A DNA stretch of 64,000 bases from Verrucomicrobiia bacterium. Its GTDB lineage: Bacteria; Verrucomicrobiota; Verrucomicrobiia; Limisphaerales; UBA1100. Below the pieces are notes generated by a model, which had not been told where the DNA came from, did not search any database, and saw nothing but the letters and a program-made list of their open reading frames with translations. Positions 63,968 to 64,000 of the stretch are shown piece after piece; positions within the stretch are counted from its first letter, which is position 1, and each line of letters starts with the position of its first letter. The stretch is from positions 197,320 through 261,319 of the forward strand of contig JAAZZB010000044.1 of assembly GCA_014239365.1 (NCBI GenBank). Direction: 5' to 3'. The position numbers and the translations under genes were made by a program.

Positions 63968-64000
63968 TCACCACAGAAGCACAGAAAACACAGAGGAAAA
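63968..64000. repeat. Left arm of another CACAGAG-type element, cut by window end
   Basis: caccacagaagcacagaaaacacagagg after the DUF1080 stop. Confidence 0.5.

Overview
The window looks like chromosomal DNA from a PVC-superphylum bacterium, most likely Verrucomicrobia/Pedosphaera-like; this is inferred from gene content only. Its signature is a dense set of secreted PVC-type proteins: four PSCyt1-DUF1549-DUF1553 proteins, one DUF1587/1592/1588/1585 cytochrome, four DUF1501 proteins, one DUF1552 protein and one PVC-type heme-binding dehydrogenase. Interspersed are a ribose-type ABC transporter, a MacB/LolD-type exporter, mqo, a ROK kinase, queH, rlmB, two PfkB kinases, an SDR, a sialidase, a PQQ-like propeller, an MscS-cNMP channel, a secretin-like protein, ftsB-like, efp, eukaryote-type hisA, tdk and a KamA-family radical SAM protein. 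Small accessory modules sit at gene boundaries: a UPF0175/DUF3368 toxin-antitoxin pair, a hicB-hicA-hicB cassette, and two AT-rich orphan genes, one flanked by a 3'-end fossil of a DUF1553 gene. The most striking non-coding signal is several families of intergenic palindromic elements, often nested inside each other. Examples are a hairpin-in-hairpin array at 54851-55264, CACAGAG-armed elements with other palindromes in their loops, and two elements with identical 23-bp arms but different loops. A metalloprotease-like protein with a C-terminal von Hippel-Lindau beta-like domain (32144-33331) is another notable find. No rRNA, tRNA or CRISPR array was recognised by eye. All family calls come from reading motifs, with no database search.
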